64,000 bases of DNA from Hymenobacter pini (GCF_020421205.1 NZ_JAIZZH010000002.1:310001-374000), one strand, 5' to 3'. Shown: positions 8,520 to 16,888, counted from the stretch's first letter. Numbers and translations: made by a program. The notes: a model not told the origin generated them from the sequence alone.

Positions 8520-8747
8520 TTACTCGCTTACCGCTGGTGCGGCCTTTCTGCGCTTTTCCTTCTTGCGCACCAGGTAGGTAAACTTGGGGTCCTGAACCAG
8601 CTCCTCGGCCTGCTCAAGCGTGAGCTGCGTGAGGTCAATTTTGCGGCCGATACGCTGGAGATGGATAACACAGGGCGTTATGGTGGCTGTGAACTTCTCG
8701 GCGACTTCCGGCCGCAGCAGCTGCTGGTTCAGGGATTGCTTGGCCAT
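8520..8747 (-). CDS. Small phage protein, unknown
   Basis: A 75-residue protein, last gene of the capsid unit. It is basic at the C-terminus (VRKKEKRRKAA) with a short amphipathic helix before it (TLEQAEELV). Its ATG overlaps the stop codon of the 182-residue gene by one base. It lies just before a terminator. No family recognised; a head-associated role is possible from position. Confidence 0.55.
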   Translation of the reverse strand: MAKQSLNQQLLRPEVAEKFTATITPCVIHLQRIGRKIDLTQLTLEQAEELVQDPKFTYLVRKKEKRRKAAPAVSE

Positions 8748-9295
8748 TACACTACCGGCTTCTCGACTACGTCACCGGTGTAAATGCGCAGGCCGGTGGC
8801 ATACGCTTCACCTTTCACGATGCTGCCCCGGCGGCCGCTGGAGAGCTTGCCCGAGTCGTAGCTGGGCGCCAGCTCTACAGGCAGGCCCTCAGCGCCCACC
8901 TGAATGAGGTTACCATCGGCATCGGGCACCAGCAGGATACCGCCGATATTTTTCACCAGGTTCAGGAATTCCAGGCTCTGGGGCTTGTTGCCGGGGTGGA
9001 AACCCTCAAAGGCAATCTTCAGGCCGCGGCCGTCCCGCTCACCCACGATATCGGCTTTGAGCTGGTTGGAGTCGAGCGTGATGTAAATTTTGAGAAAGCC
9101 CAGGCCAGCTTTGAAAGCGTGGTTCTCGGTGATGAGCACCGAGTCGCCGGCTTTGGCCTGAGCGGCCGAATACTTCGGCGCTTTGGCAATGGTGGTGAAC
9201 CACGCCTCCGGAGCGAAGAACACGTAGCCGAGCAGGCCGGGCGTGTTGTCCTCACCGTTGGGGCCCTCTAGCAGGCCCAATTTCGACAGATCCAT
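8747..9295 (-). CDS. Probable phage virion protein
   Basis: A 182-residue protein downstream of the capsid gene, rich in beta-prone segments and Gly, with no membrane segment. Parts such as GGILLVPDADGNLIQVG and the C-terminal LRIYTGDVVEKP look like structural proteins in Bacteroidota prophages, possibly a head-decoration or tail-tube-like protein. I cannot assign a family. It is followed without a gap by the 75-residue gene. Confidence 0.55.
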   Translation of the reverse strand: MDLSKLGLLEGPNGEDNTPGLLGYVFFAPEAWFTTIAKAPKYSAAQAKAGDSVLITENHAFKAGLGFLKIYITLDSNQLKADIVGERDGRGLKIAFEGFHPGNKPQSLEFLNLVKNIGGILLVPDADGNLIQVGAEGLPVELAPSYDSGKLSSGRRGSIVKGEAYATGLRIYTGDVVEKPVV

Positions 9296-9346
9296 TGTGT
9301 GGTTGTTATCGATTGCGAATGATTGAATGGCTACTGCTAAGCAGGC

Positions 9347-9688
9347 TTACTCGGCCGAAGCCGCTTCCTTGGTGATGAGCACCAGCAGGCCGCTCTTCGA
9401 GTCCACCAGGTGCTTGATGGCCTCCGGATTCTGCTCCAGCTCTTCGGCTTTCACTTCCTGGCCTTTCACCTTGAACTTCTTGCCCAGCACACGGTACTGC
9501 TTCTCCTCGTGGGTCACCACGATGGCGTCACTGGCACCCGCTACTGCTTCGGCTTTTTTCAGGGCGGCGGCCTGGCCGGCAATGACGATGTTGGCAGCGT
9601 TCAGCTCGCCCTGCAAGCGAATGTTCTCAGCCGTCAGCGACTCAATGGTGGGCTGGCGGTTTTCGGGTTTGTTGGTTTCCTTGGCCAT
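9347..9688 (-). CDS. Small phage protein with N-terminal coiled coil
   Basis: A 113-residue protein. Residues about 12-50 form a predicted coiled coil (SLTAENIRLQGELNAANIVI), followed by a small basic beta-rich region (KQYRVLGKKFKVKGQEVKA). It is the first gene after the major capsid protein and a hairpin, a place that often holds head-related accessory proteins. Function unknown. Confidence 0.6.
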   Translation of the reverse strand: MAKETNKPENRQPTIESLTAENIRLQGELNAANIVIAGQAAALKKAEAVAGASDAIVVTHEEKQYRVLGKKFKVKGQEVKAEELEQNPEAIKHLVDSKSGLLVLITKEAASAE

Positions 9689-9742
9689 GATGTGGCGGGG
9701 ATAAAATCGGGGTGTAAACTCTGTTTAGTGGGTGTGAAATAG

Positions 9743-9767
9743 AGCCGGCCCCATGGCGGGACCGGCT
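9743..9767 (-). terminator. Hairpin after the capsid gene (possible attenuator)
   Basis: Stem AGCCGGcCCC / GGGaCCGGCT around ATGGC, about 10 base pairs with one mismatch. On the minus strand only a broken T stretch follows (TCTATTT), so it may be a partial terminator that lets capsid mRNA outnumber the downstream genes, or a 3'-end stabiliser. Confidence 0.5.
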
Positions 9768-9781
9768 TTACTTCTGCCGGC

Positions 9782-10741
9782 TTATACCAGCTCCTGGTCG
9801 TTGGTGAAGACGATTTCGGGGATGATGAAGCCGATGGCCATGCTGAAGTCGGTGAAGAACTTGAGCAAGCGGTCCACACTCTCTACCTGCACCTTGGTCT
9901 GGTTCTGGATGCGCTTGCGCAGCATCACGGCGTTGCCCTTGGGCGTGCACCAGATTTTCTGCGTGTTGCGGTGCGAAGGCAGCGGCTGCAGGGTGATGTT
10001 GGTGTTGTTGACCGTCAGGCCAAGGGCACCACCACCAGTGTTCTTGCCATACTTGCGCTCTTGGCCGCGCAGGAACTGGCGGGCCATCGTCTCCGAGCAG
10101 CCCAGCATCATGGGGATGTTCCAGTAGTCCTTGTGGATGCCATCCACGAAGGCCTCCACCTGGTCCACCAGGGCCAGCGGGTCGGTCAGCTCCAACGCCC
10201 CGGTCACGATGGGCTCGATGCGGCCGGCCGTGATTTGGGTGTTGATGATGTGCTTCAAGCCGTCGAGCGACGTGCCGGCGGCGCCAGGCTGGCCCGGCGT
10301 AGGTGCCACGTACTTGCCCTGGAAGATTTCGTTGAACTCGATGTCCTGCTTGATTTGCGGAATCAGGTACACTTCCACGTACCAGCGCACGAAGGGCCAG
10401 GTTTTGCGGTCAATGTCCTCGCCGTCGAGGAAACCCAGCCAGCTCGACTCCAGGTCGTCGGGGTACTCCTGGGCGTCAACCTTCATCTTGAACAGCTTAA
10501 TTTCCAGCGGCGTGAAGGTCACGCCCGACAGGGGCGTAAAGCCGTTTTGGAAGGGCTGCACCACGCGGGTGAACAGGGCCTTGGCGGCACGCCACACGGT
10601 CTCATCCGTGTTGATGGGCGTGAACATGCTCTCGGTCGTGGTGGCCGAGCGCAGCAGGGTGTACAGACGCGACAGGTTCTGGCCCTGGTTGAGGTAGTAG
10701 GCGCCGAATTGGGCAACTACGTCAGCAATTTGTAAAGCCAT
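9782..10741 (-). CDS. Major capsid protein
   Basis: A 319-residue protein following the protease/scaffold gene, the usual place of the major head protein. It begins with a helical N-terminus (IADVVAQFGAYYLNQGQNLSR) and has the mixed alpha/beta, repeat-free composition of HK97-fold capsids of Bacteroidota prophages. No catalytic motif is present. Hundreds of copies would build the shell, using the nested scaffold and the S49 protease for assembly. The call rests on order, size and general resemblance; no cleavage site can be pointed to. Confidence 0.75.
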   Translation of the reverse strand: MALQIADVVAQFGAYYLNQGQNLSRLYTLLRSATTTESMFTPINTDETVWRAAKALFTRVVQPFQNGFTPLSGVTFTPLEIKLFKMKVDAQEYPDDLESSWLGFLDGEDIDRKTWPFVRWYVEVYLIPQIKQDIEFNEIFQGKYVAPTPGQPGAAGTSLDGLKHIINTQITAGRIEPIVTGALELTDPLALVDQVEAFVDGIHKDYWNIPMMLGCSETMARQFLRGQERKYGKNTGGGALGLTVNNTNITLQPLPSHRNTQKIWCTPKGNAVMLRKRIQNQTKVQVESVDRLLKFFTDFSMAIGFIIPEIVFTNDQELV

Positions 10742-10792
10742 CTGAGTGGGCTTAAATAGGTGAAAAACTCGTTTTTAGGCGCGAAGGGCAGC

Positions 10793-11242
10793 TTAGTCCT
10801 CCCCCAGCATTTTGGCGTGCAGCGCGTCCACCGTCTTCTGGTGGTCGGTGGCGCTGGGCTCCTCCACGTCGTTCTTTTCCTTCGACTTGCGGGGGTTGGT
10901 CACCTGGGCACCAGGCTGCTCAGCCATCCGCTCCATTTCGGCCACAGCTTCATCTGCGCGCTTGGTTTCGGCTGCCAACGCATCAACAGCCACTTTCTCA
11001 GCTGCTTTGGCATCGGTGGCTTCCTTCTGCGCAGTGGCCACCGCAGCTTCCGCTGTGTCGGTGCGGTTGGCTTTGGCCTCCAGCTCGGTGAAGGCTGCCT
11101 CGGTAATGAGCAGAGCGCCGGTGATGCCGGCCGTTTCCAGCTCCTGGTTGGCCGCAGTGGCTTCCTCAGCCGACACGGTTTGTTTGCCAACGAGAGCGTG
11201 CATGGCAGCGCCCAGCGTCAGCTTTTTTGCAAAAAGCGACAT
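10793..11242 (-). CDS. Nested in-frame scaffold protein (internal start)
   Basis: The last 149 codons of the protease gene can be read from an internal ATG (MSLFAKKLTLGAAMHALVG). The 10 bases ATTCAACTGA occur seven bases before this ATG (11250-11259) and also exactly seven bases before the full-length ATG (12192-12201). The product would be a free coiled-coil scaffold, like lambda Nu3 inside C. The repeated leader is seen directly; use of the start is inferred. Confidence 0.6.
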   Translation of the reverse strand: MSLFAKKLTLGAAMHALVGKQTVSAEEATAANQELETAGITGALLITEAAFTELEAKANRTDTAEAAVATAQKEATDAKAAEKVAVDALAAETKRADEAVAEMERMAEQPGAQVTNPRKSKEKNDVEEPSATDHQKTVDALHAKMLGED

Positions 11243-12184
11243 GGTATTGTCAGTTGAATTGGTGGCTTTTTTGCCGGCAGAAGCGCCGGAAACAGGCTTA
11301 CCAGCGGCCAGGGCGAGGGCCCGCTGCACGGCATCGTCGAACGTGCCCATCACGTCGGCCAACCCGTTCTGCACGTTGGCCTCGCCGATGTACACCATGC
11401 CCGAGAGCAGCTCTTCCTCCTGCTCAGGATCGAGCTTGCCGGCGCGGTTCTGGCGCACAGTGTCCAGGAACACTTCATTCAGCGGGTCGAGCAGCTGCTG
11501 GCGAATGGGCTTATAATTGCCCTGCACGGCCTGCTCGAAGGCCGCATTCTTGTTGGTGGACTTGGTAGCTGCAATGTCATGATCTTCCACGCCGGCCCGG
11601 GCCATGGCTTTGGAGTAGTCGCGGAAGCTGACTTTGGTACCGATGGAGCCAATCATAGCCGTGCGGCCGCCCACGACGATACCCCCATTGGCGCTGGAGC
11701 CGGCCCAGTAGCCGGCCGAGCACATCTGCTGGGCATAGCTCACGAAGGGTTTCGTGGTGCTGGCAATGATGCCGGCGAAGTTTTCCAGCCCGCTGGTCGA
11801 GCCGCCGGGCGTGTTGAAGCGGCCCACGTGGGCGACAATGTTGTCGCTGGCGTCAGCTTCCCGGATCAGTTGGCCGATGGAGGCCGTGCCCAGCGAAAAG
11901 CACGAATCGTGCTCCATCATCACCCCCTCGATGGTGTGCACCGCTACCGAGCCGGCCGGAATGTCGGCCAAGTTATCGTAGCCCATGATGCCCAGTTCGG
12001 CCGCGTGGGGCGTAAATACCTGATAGGCGCGCACCGGGTCGTTTACCTCCCCTTCTACCCAGTCCGAGGCGCGGAACTTGCCCTCGCGCATCTGCTCGGC
12101 AATCGGCAGATAGGTGTGAATGGCAGATCCTTCCATAAGGAAGAAGCCATTCAGGACAGCCAGGAGTAGGTGGTTAACGCGCAT
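10793..12184 (-). CDS. S49-type capsid maturation protease with C-terminal scaffold
   Basis: A 463-residue protein. The N-terminal about 300 residues are a ClpP/SppA-fold peptidase: AHVGRFNTPGGSTSG, then the candidate nucleophile serine in QMCSAGYWAGSS, then GSIGTKVSF with the candidate lysine. The C-terminal about 150 residues are Ala/Glu/Lys-rich coiled coil, as in scaffold domains fused to phage C-type proteases. I chose the ATG at 12184 because promoter P3 lies just upstream; a longer frame to 12274 would run through the promoter and terminator. It processes the procapsid before DNA filling. Confidence 0.85.
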   Translation of the reverse strand: MRVNHLLLAVLNGFFLMEGSAIHTYLPIAEQMREGKFRASDWVEGEVNDPVRAYQVFTPHAAELGIMGYDNLADIPAGSVAVHTIEGVMMEHDSCFSLGTASIGQLIREADASDNIVAHVGRFNTPGGSTSGLENFAGIIASTTKPFVSYAQQMCSAGYWAGSSANGGIVVGGRTAMIGSIGTKVSFRDYSKAMARAGVEDHDIAATKSTNKNAAFEQAVQGNYKPIRQQLLDPLNEVFLDTVRQNRAGKLDPEQEEELLSGMVYIGEANVQNGLADVMGTFDDAVQRALALAAGKPVSGASAGKKATNSTDNTMSLFAKKLTLGAAMHALVGKQTVSAEEATAANQELETAGITGALLITEAAFTELEAKANRTDTAEAAVATAQKEATDAKAAEKVAVDALAAETKRADEAVAEMERMAEQPGAQVTNPRKSKEKNDVEEPSATDHQKTVDALHAKMLGED

Positions 12185-12206
12185 CGGTTTTTCAGTTGAA
12201 TCGATG

Positions 12207-12241
12207 CAAAGCTGCCGCGGCCGGCCACGGCCAGAAAGGAC
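12207..12241 (-). promoter_or_regulatory. Phage late promoter P3
   Basis: On the minus strand: GTCC (12238-12241), TTTCTG (12232-12237), 17 bases, CAGCTTTG (12207-12214). Same layout as the other three. The start codon lies 22 bases downstream, leaving a short leader that carries ATTCAACTGA. Confidence 0.7.
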
Positions 12242-12243
12242 AC

Positions 12244-12271
12244 AAAAAAGCCCCGCCGGGTGGGCGGGGCG
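12244..12271 (-). terminator. Terminator ending the tail-fibre unit
   Basis: Stem GCCCCGCC (12250-12257) / GGCGGGGC (12263-12270) with a 5-base loop, followed on the minus strand by six T. It directly precedes P3. Confidence 0.85.
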
Positions 12272-12294
12272 CATGTAGTGCGGAAAAGAACTGC

Positions 12295-12978
12295 TTACAG
12301 GAAGGAAGTACCGAGCTTGGCGGCGAAATACTGGCGTACCTGTTCAATATCGGCATCTGTATCGTTACCCACCACAAAACCGAAGGCGTACCACGCCCCA
12401 CGTAGCGCACCGTATAGCCCTCCACCATCGGGTGTACCTCCTAAGTAGAACGGGCTGGTCGCCGTTTTCTGCACCCATTGCCCGCTGGCTTCAATCACGC
12501 CGTTTACCAGCAGCGTCGCACCGGCACTGTTGAGGCGCACCACCAGCAGCCGAAGCTGGTCATCGGGCGGCATAATGTAGTTGCTCATGGTCCCACCGCT
12601 ACTATTGTAGAGCACGGCTCCTTCGCTCACCTGCACAATCCAGCGGTCAGAAAAGCTGTCAATAAACCGGATGCCCGTACCGCTGCTCTTGCGCACGAGT
12701 AGATAAATCGTGTAGTCGGAGGGCACGGCCCGCAGGGTGGAGAGTGAAAACAGTTGTGAGCCGTCGGCCACGTAGCAGGCCCGGCCCTGCGCGTCCACCG
12801 TCAGGGAGAAGGCCGTGTTGGCCACGGCATCCTTGCCGTGCCCGCTCTGGTCCAGCCACTGGGTGGACGTGTTGCCGGGACTATCCGCTTCCAGAAACGT
12901 CGCAAAGCGGGTTTTATCGATCTGGGCCGTAGCCCCCGGAAAGGCGTTCAGGTCGGCCGTGAGAAATTGCAGGTTCAT
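12295..12978 (-). CDS. LamG/concanavalin-like phage protein
   Basis: A 227-residue protein whose body reads as a lectin-type beta-sandwich: WLDQSGHGKDAV, SLTVDAQGRACYVADGSQLF, VVRLNSAGATLLVNGVIEASG and PFYLGGTPDG are typical of the LamG/concanavalin-like fold. It lies immediately after the tail-fibre gene, with adjoining stop and start, and may be a fibre tip or accessory receptor-binding protein. Ligand unknown. Confidence 0.7.
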   Translation of the reverse strand: MNLQFLTADLNAFPGATAQIDKTRFATFLEADSPGNTSTQWLDQSGHGKDAVANTAFSLTVDAQGRACYVADGSQLFSLSTLRAVPSDYTIYLLVRKSSGTGIRFIDSFSDRWIVQVSEGAVLYNSSGGTMSNYIMPPDDQLRLLVVRLNSAGATLLVNGVIEASGQWVQKTATSPFYLGGTPDGGGLYGALRGAWYAFGFVVGNDTDADIEQVRQYFAAKLGTSFL

Positions 12979-14799
12979 TTACAGCAGGGTTAGGCCCACC
13001 GTGGCCGCATCGGCTGCCACGTTCGGAATGGTCTTGACGTAGAGTTTCACGCCGGCCAGCAGCTCGCCCGCGCTCAGGCTGGCCAGCAGCGCGTTGACCT
13101 GGGCCAGCGTCTGGTCAGGCGTTCCGTATTGGCGGTTGCCTACCCGCGTGTTCTTATCCAGCTGGTAGGACAGACTGGCCGCGTTCTGGTCCAGCGTTTC
13201 GCTCTGAATTTGGAGCACTGTCGGTACTGGAACCTCACGTACCCGCGCGGTGGCGGTGGAGCGAATTTGCAGGTAGGAGGCAAACCGGGTGTTGCTCTCG
13301 GATTTTGTGTAGTAGTTGCTCAGGTCCACGTTGCCCGAACCAGTACCTCCACTTTGCACCGGCCGCTCATCGAGCAGCAGCGCAGCCAAGGCCGGAGCTG
13401 TCATGTCGGCCCCCGTTTGCAGGTCGGTAAACTCGGCCACCGGCTTGCCACCGCCCGGCGTGATGGTAGTACTGCCCTGCAAGCGGATGGTGTCGGCCTG
13501 GTACGCAGCTCCGGAAAAAATCGGCCCGGAGTCACTCTTCAGCGCGCAATCCAGCAACGAGAGCTTACAGACCTGCGCCGGGTTTACGCCGGCCGGGTAG
13601 CGGAACAGGCCCGAGCCGCGGCCGGTCACGGTACCCACGCCGGGTTGCGGCTGCGTGTAGGGCACGTAGGCACCCGTATAGTGCATCCGCAGGCCCTCAA
13701 ACGTCCAGGCGTCATCACCGACACTGTAGTACCGGTGGCCGAAGCCCAGGAAGAAGTCCACCCAGGCATTGGGCCCACCGGTGCAGTTAACGAGGCGGTA
13801 CGTGCTGGGCCCGGCTCCCTGCACCAGCAGGCATAGGCGCTTGCGCCAGCTCAGACCGTACACCGTGATTTTCTGGCCCTGCACGTCCCCGTTTGGGTAG
13901 TAGCCCAGATCCGCGCCCTCCACCACAGCGCCAGTGCAGTAGTAGGTACCCGGGCGGTAGAAGCGCAGAAACGCGTGGTAGCCGCTGATGTAGCAGGCAT
14001 CCGTTTCCTGCATGCTGTCCAGCGCCTGCTGGGCCGTGGCGTAGCGCGTGAGGTTGCCGGCCGCGTCGATGCGCAGGGCAATCGGCGCGGCCGACAGGCG
14101 CACGTCCGTGGCGCCCACGAACTGGCCGCTGTTCTGCACTTCCAGCAGGGCCGTGCCCGCTACGTAGCCGGTGGCGGCCGGGGCCGGCAGCGGGGCAAAG
14201 ACGGTGTAGTTCACGTCCGTCTGGCCGGTGGGCAGCGGGTTCTGGTAGCTGCGCGGGGCCGGCTCGTTTACCTGGTGCAGCAGTGTACTGCCGTCCGGGT
14301 AGGTGAACTGGAACACGTCGCCCGGGTCGTAGAAGTGGTCCTCTTCGATAAACACCGGGTACGAACCCACCTTGTCCTGCTCCGAGCCATCGGTGCGCAC
14401 CCAGCTGGCTTTCACGCGCTGGGTGGTCGCGGGCAGGCTATTGACGTAGGCCAGCAGCGGCCCGGTCGAGTCCTTGATCAGGCGGAAGCTGGCCGGGCCG
14501 GCCTCCACGCCGGCCGCGGCCGAGCCCCCGTCCGTGGCGTTGGCCACGGTGGCCCCCTGCCCCACGGCCAGCACGTTCGGGTCTACCAGGGGCAAATCGT
14601 CGAGCGTTTCCAGCAGCAGCGTGTTGCCCCGGATGGAGTTGACCGTGAGCTGGGCCCTGGCCACGAAGGCTTTGGTCATGTCCTCGGCCTGCTCGCGCAG
14701 GTCCAGCTCCCGGATCAGGAAGTCGTCGTTGTCTTTGTAACGTAAGCGCCACTTGGCCAGGAAGGCCGCCGGCGTCATCACCTCGGTAGTCGTGGCCAT
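12979..14799 (-). CDS. Phage tail fibre / appendage protein
   Basis: A 606-residue protein. The segment VDLSNYYTKSESNTRFASY near residues 490-510 is the short coiled repeat common in tail fibres (YYTKxE type), linking a large beta-rich N-terminal part to a C-terminal helical region. An alpha-helical N-terminus (AAFLAKWRLRYKDNDDFLI) may attach it to the virion. It is followed by the LamG-like gene and overlaps the preceding gene's stop by one base. Likely host recognition. No chaperone-type intramolecular peptidase domain is visible. Confidence 0.7.
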   Translation of the reverse strand: MATTTEVMTPAAFLAKWRLRYKDNDDFLIRELDLREQAEDMTKAFVARAQLTVNSIRGNTLLLETLDDLPLVDPNVLAVGQGATVANATDGGSAAAGVEAGPASFRLIKDSTGPLLAYVNSLPATTQRVKASWVRTDGSEQDKVGSYPVFIEEDHFYDPGDVFQFTYPDGSTLLHQVNEPAPRSYQNPLPTGQTDVNYTVFAPLPAPAATGYVAGTALLEVQNSGQFVGATDVRLSAAPIALRIDAAGNLTRYATAQQALDSMQETDACYISGYHAFLRFYRPGTYYCTGAVVEGADLGYYPNGDVQGQKITVYGLSWRKRLCLLVQGAGPSTYRLVNCTGGPNAWVDFFLGFGHRYYSVGDDAWTFEGLRMHYTGAYVPYTQPQPGVGTVTGRGSGLFRYPAGVNPAQVCKLSLLDCALKSDSGPIFSGAAYQADTIRLQGSTTITPGGGKPVAEFTDLQTGADMTAPALAALLLDERPVQSGGTGSGNVDLSNYYTKSESNTRFASYLQIRSTATARVREVPVPTVLQIQSETLDQNAASLSYQLDKNTRVGNRQYGTPDQTLAQVNALLASLSAGELLAGVKLYVKTIPNVAADAATVGLTLL

Positions 14800-15452
14800 C
14801 AGATGATCTGGTAAGAAAGTTTAAAGCCGGATTTGAGGATAATGCTCCGGCCGGCCGGCACGGTGGCCAGTAGCTGGCCCCCAGCGGTGCGCAGCTGCAC
14901 CGAGCCGCCCACGCCGGGCTGCACGACGATGGGCGCACTCTCCTGCCCCCACTCGGCTACCTGCCAGGTGCCCAGATACGGCCGGGCCCGGCGCAGGGCC
15001 TCGCCCGAGAGCGTCCAGTCAAAGCCATTACGCTGGGTTTCCGAGCCGGCGGAGTAGGAGTCGCGCCACTCCAGCGGGTGCTCGGGCGTGCCCACCAGCT
15101 GCACTTCCCCGTTCAGGTCGCGGTACAGGGCCACGTAGCGCCCGCCCGCCACCAGCTCCAGGCCGGCGGCCAGCCCGGGTGTGTGCCGGGCCAGGCTGCC
15201 CTGCAACTTGGGGCTGAAGCCGCTGCCGTGGCGGCCGTAGTCCTTGGGGGCTTGGGTAAAGCGCACGGAGCCGCGCACCGACACGAGTTGGTACCACACC
15301 GCGCCCGGCAGCAGTTGCAGCTGCTCAATGGCCAGCGGCCCAAACTGCGGAAAGCCGACCAGGTTACGGGCCGGCGTGTACCACAGGGCCTCCACCCCGC
15401 CCAGGTTCTCGATGCCGGGCTCCTGGCGCAGGTTAACGAACGGAATTTCCAT
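14799..15452 (-). CDS. Phage virion-associated protein, unknown
   Basis: A 217-residue protein; I start at the ATG giving MEIPFVNLRQEPG, 20 bases inside the previous gene. The central part (GFSPKLQGSLARHTPGLAAG, then YVALYRDLNGEVQLVG, then YSAGSETQRNGFDWTLSG) matches, from memory, a family seen beside tail-fibre genes in Bacteroidota prophages, with no known function. Position suggests a tail or baseplate component. No membrane segment or enzyme motif. Confidence 0.55.
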   Translation of the reverse strand: MEIPFVNLRQEPGIENLGGVEALWYTPARNLVGFPQFGPLAIEQLQLLPGAVWYQLVSVRGSVRFTQAPKDYGRHGSGFSPKLQGSLARHTPGLAAGLELVAGGRYVALYRDLNGEVQLVGTPEHPLEWRDSYSAGSETQRNGFDWTLSGEALRRARPYLGTWQVAEWGQESAPIVVQPGVGGSVQLRTAGGQLLATVPAGRSIILKSGFKLSYQII

Positions 15453-16068
15453 GCAGCAGGTCAATTATGGGAAGCGGCATTGTCGCAACGTGCTGACGCA
15501 GAGCGGCCATACGCGCCTGAAGGGACAATTCTGCTGTTTTTAAAGACACTTCTGCTGTTTTAGAGGACAAAAGTGCCGGTGTTTTTTTCGGATCCAGAAG
15601 CTGTTTTTTCCGCTTCCGGACGCGCACGCCGGCGTTGCGCTGCACGGCCTTCTTGAGCGTCTGAAGCGGCAGCTCCTCTTCCTGGATGTCGTAGATGGCG
15701 CAGAACGACAGGATGGCTTCCGTAATCTGGAGGCGGTGCATCACGCGGCCGCAGTTGGCGCGCACCCAGAAGTACAGCTCCTGGTGGATCAAATCATCCA
15801 CAAAGCCATTGAATTGCGAAATGGTATAGTCACTGGCTCCCGTTACCCGGAACTGACGTGTGGGGTAGTTGCGCAGGTCGAAGGCAAACTTCTCGGTGCA
15901 CTTATCCAGCTTACCCACGCCGCGCTGGCCCCGGGGCTGGCGCTGCAACAGGCCACTTAAATACAGGCCAAACCGGTCATTCTTGGATAGCACGTACTCT
16001 TCGCCCAGGTGAGCCAGCAGATACTTGCGTACTTGTGGCTTCACCGGCAGATGTAAGACTTTCAGCAT
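15433..16068 (-). CDS. Phage protein, first gene of the tail-fibre unit
   Basis: A 211-residue, mostly helical, basic protein. The opening LHLPVKPQVRKYLLAHLGEEY and the middle YTISQFNGFVDDLIHQELYF are recognisable from other Bacteroidota phages as a family without a known function. The C-terminus holds a basic patch (RVRKRKKQLL) and a short internal repeat (SSKTAEVSLKTAELSLQ), so nucleic-acid binding is possible. It is the leader gene of the unit driven by promoter P4; a regulatory role in late expression is speculation. Confidence 0.6.
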   Translation of the reverse strand: MLKVLHLPVKPQVRKYLLAHLGEEYVLSKNDRFGLYLSGLLQRQPRGQRGVGKLDKCTEKFAFDLRNYPTRQFRVTGASDYTISQFNGFVDDLIHQELYFWVRANCGRVMHRLQITEAILSFCAIYDIQEEELPLQTLKKAVQRNAGVRVRKRKKQLLDPKKTPALLSSKTAEVSLKTAELSLQARMAALRQHVATMPLPIIDLLHGNSVR

Positions 16069-16088
16069 AGTGGAGGCTTAGAATAGAA

Positions 16089-16123
16089 CAAAACTATCTT
16101 CCACTTGCATCCGACTAAAGGAC
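16089..16123 (-). promoter_or_regulatory. Phage late promoter P4
   Basis: On the minus strand: GTCC (16120-16123), TTTAGT (16114-16119), 17 bases, TAGTTTTG (16089-16096). This copy has the full Bacteroidota -7 box TAnnTTTG. The start codon is 20 bases downstream. It is the rightmost of the four and marks the early/late border. Confidence 0.75.
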
Positions 16124-16151
16124 CAAAGGCCCAGCAAAACCGCTGGGCCTG
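16124..16151 (-). terminator. Weak terminator ending the early operon
   Basis: Stem AGGCCCAGC (16127-16135) / GCTGGGCCT (16142-16150). On the minus strand only TTTGG follows before P4, so termination may be partial, letting some early transcription read into late genes. Confidence 0.6.
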
Positions 16152-16280
16152 AGAACGGTAATTTTGTTTTCATAGGGAGGAATTTCAGGGATGTTCGCAG
16201 GGGAACAATGTAGCTAATATCCAACCCTATGCCAAAGGTTCAAACGAGTATAACCTTCTGATATTTCAATAAATACCACA

Positions 16281-16553
16281 TTACCTATGAAGTTCAGATT
16301 TACGCACACCAGTAGCTATATCTCTTAGCGCGGGCGGCAGCTCGTCCAGGTTCTCGATGCGGCTGGTGAGGCCCTCCCTGCAGAGGTAGAAGGCCATGGC
16401 TGCGGCCGTGCGGATGAAGGGGTTGACCTGGCGGCCGTTCTCCAGCACGGCCCAGCCCTCCTCGTCGCTAAGGTGCTCCAGCTGCAGCGGGCCTGAGCTG
16501 GTGGGCCCGGCCAGTCTCGCTGGCCGGGCGCCCAGGTTACGGGGCGGTTTCAT
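16281..16553 (-). CDS. Hypothetical phage protein
   Basis: A 90-residue protein with no family I recognise. It starts with an ATGA overlap on the previous gene and is the last gene of the early operon. The 210 bases after it hold only the weak terminator and P4. Confidence 0.5.
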   Translation of the reverse strand: MKPPRNLGARPARLAGPTSSGPLQLEHLSDEEGWAVLENGRQVNPFIRTAAAMAFYLCREGLTSRIENLDELPPALRDIATGVRKSELHR

Positions 16554-16888
16554 GGCGCCACTATAGACTTGAGAATGTCAATAATGGCGAGCTGGGCTTC
16601 ATTATCAGTGCGCATCCCATAACCAGTGCTTTGCACAACCTCCAGCAGTTGTCGGCCGTGCTCTGGCTTCAGTTCGCCTATAACAACGGCTAAATTTTCG
16701 ACTGACGTAGGTATTAAACAATCTGCTATGGCTATGGCATCCCCCTTTGGAAATCGACCAAATGTCTGTAGCTGTATGCCCGGTACCATACCAGGGCACT
16801 CCGGCAGCTTGCATGGGCACTTAAATACACCAATACGGACGAGAAGCTGATGGCCCGCTGTTTCGAATAATTTTGAGTGACGTATCAT
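16550..16888 (-). CDS. Hypothetical phage protein
   Basis: A 112-residue protein with clustered cysteines near the N-terminus (FKCPCKLPECPG), which could bind a metal. It overlaps both neighbours by ATGA. Its DNA looks lower in GC than the surrounding late genes. Function unknown. Confidence 0.5.
   Translation of the reverse strand: MIRHSKLFETAGHQLLVRIGVFKCPCKLPECPGMVPGIQLQTFGRFPKGDAIAIADCLIPTSVENLAVVIGELKPEHGRQLLEVVQSTGYGMRTDNEAQLAIIDILKSIVAP

Noticed and set aside
12979..16068. Diversity-generating retroelement near the tail fibre
   Set aside because: No reverse transcriptase and no template/variable repeat pair seen.
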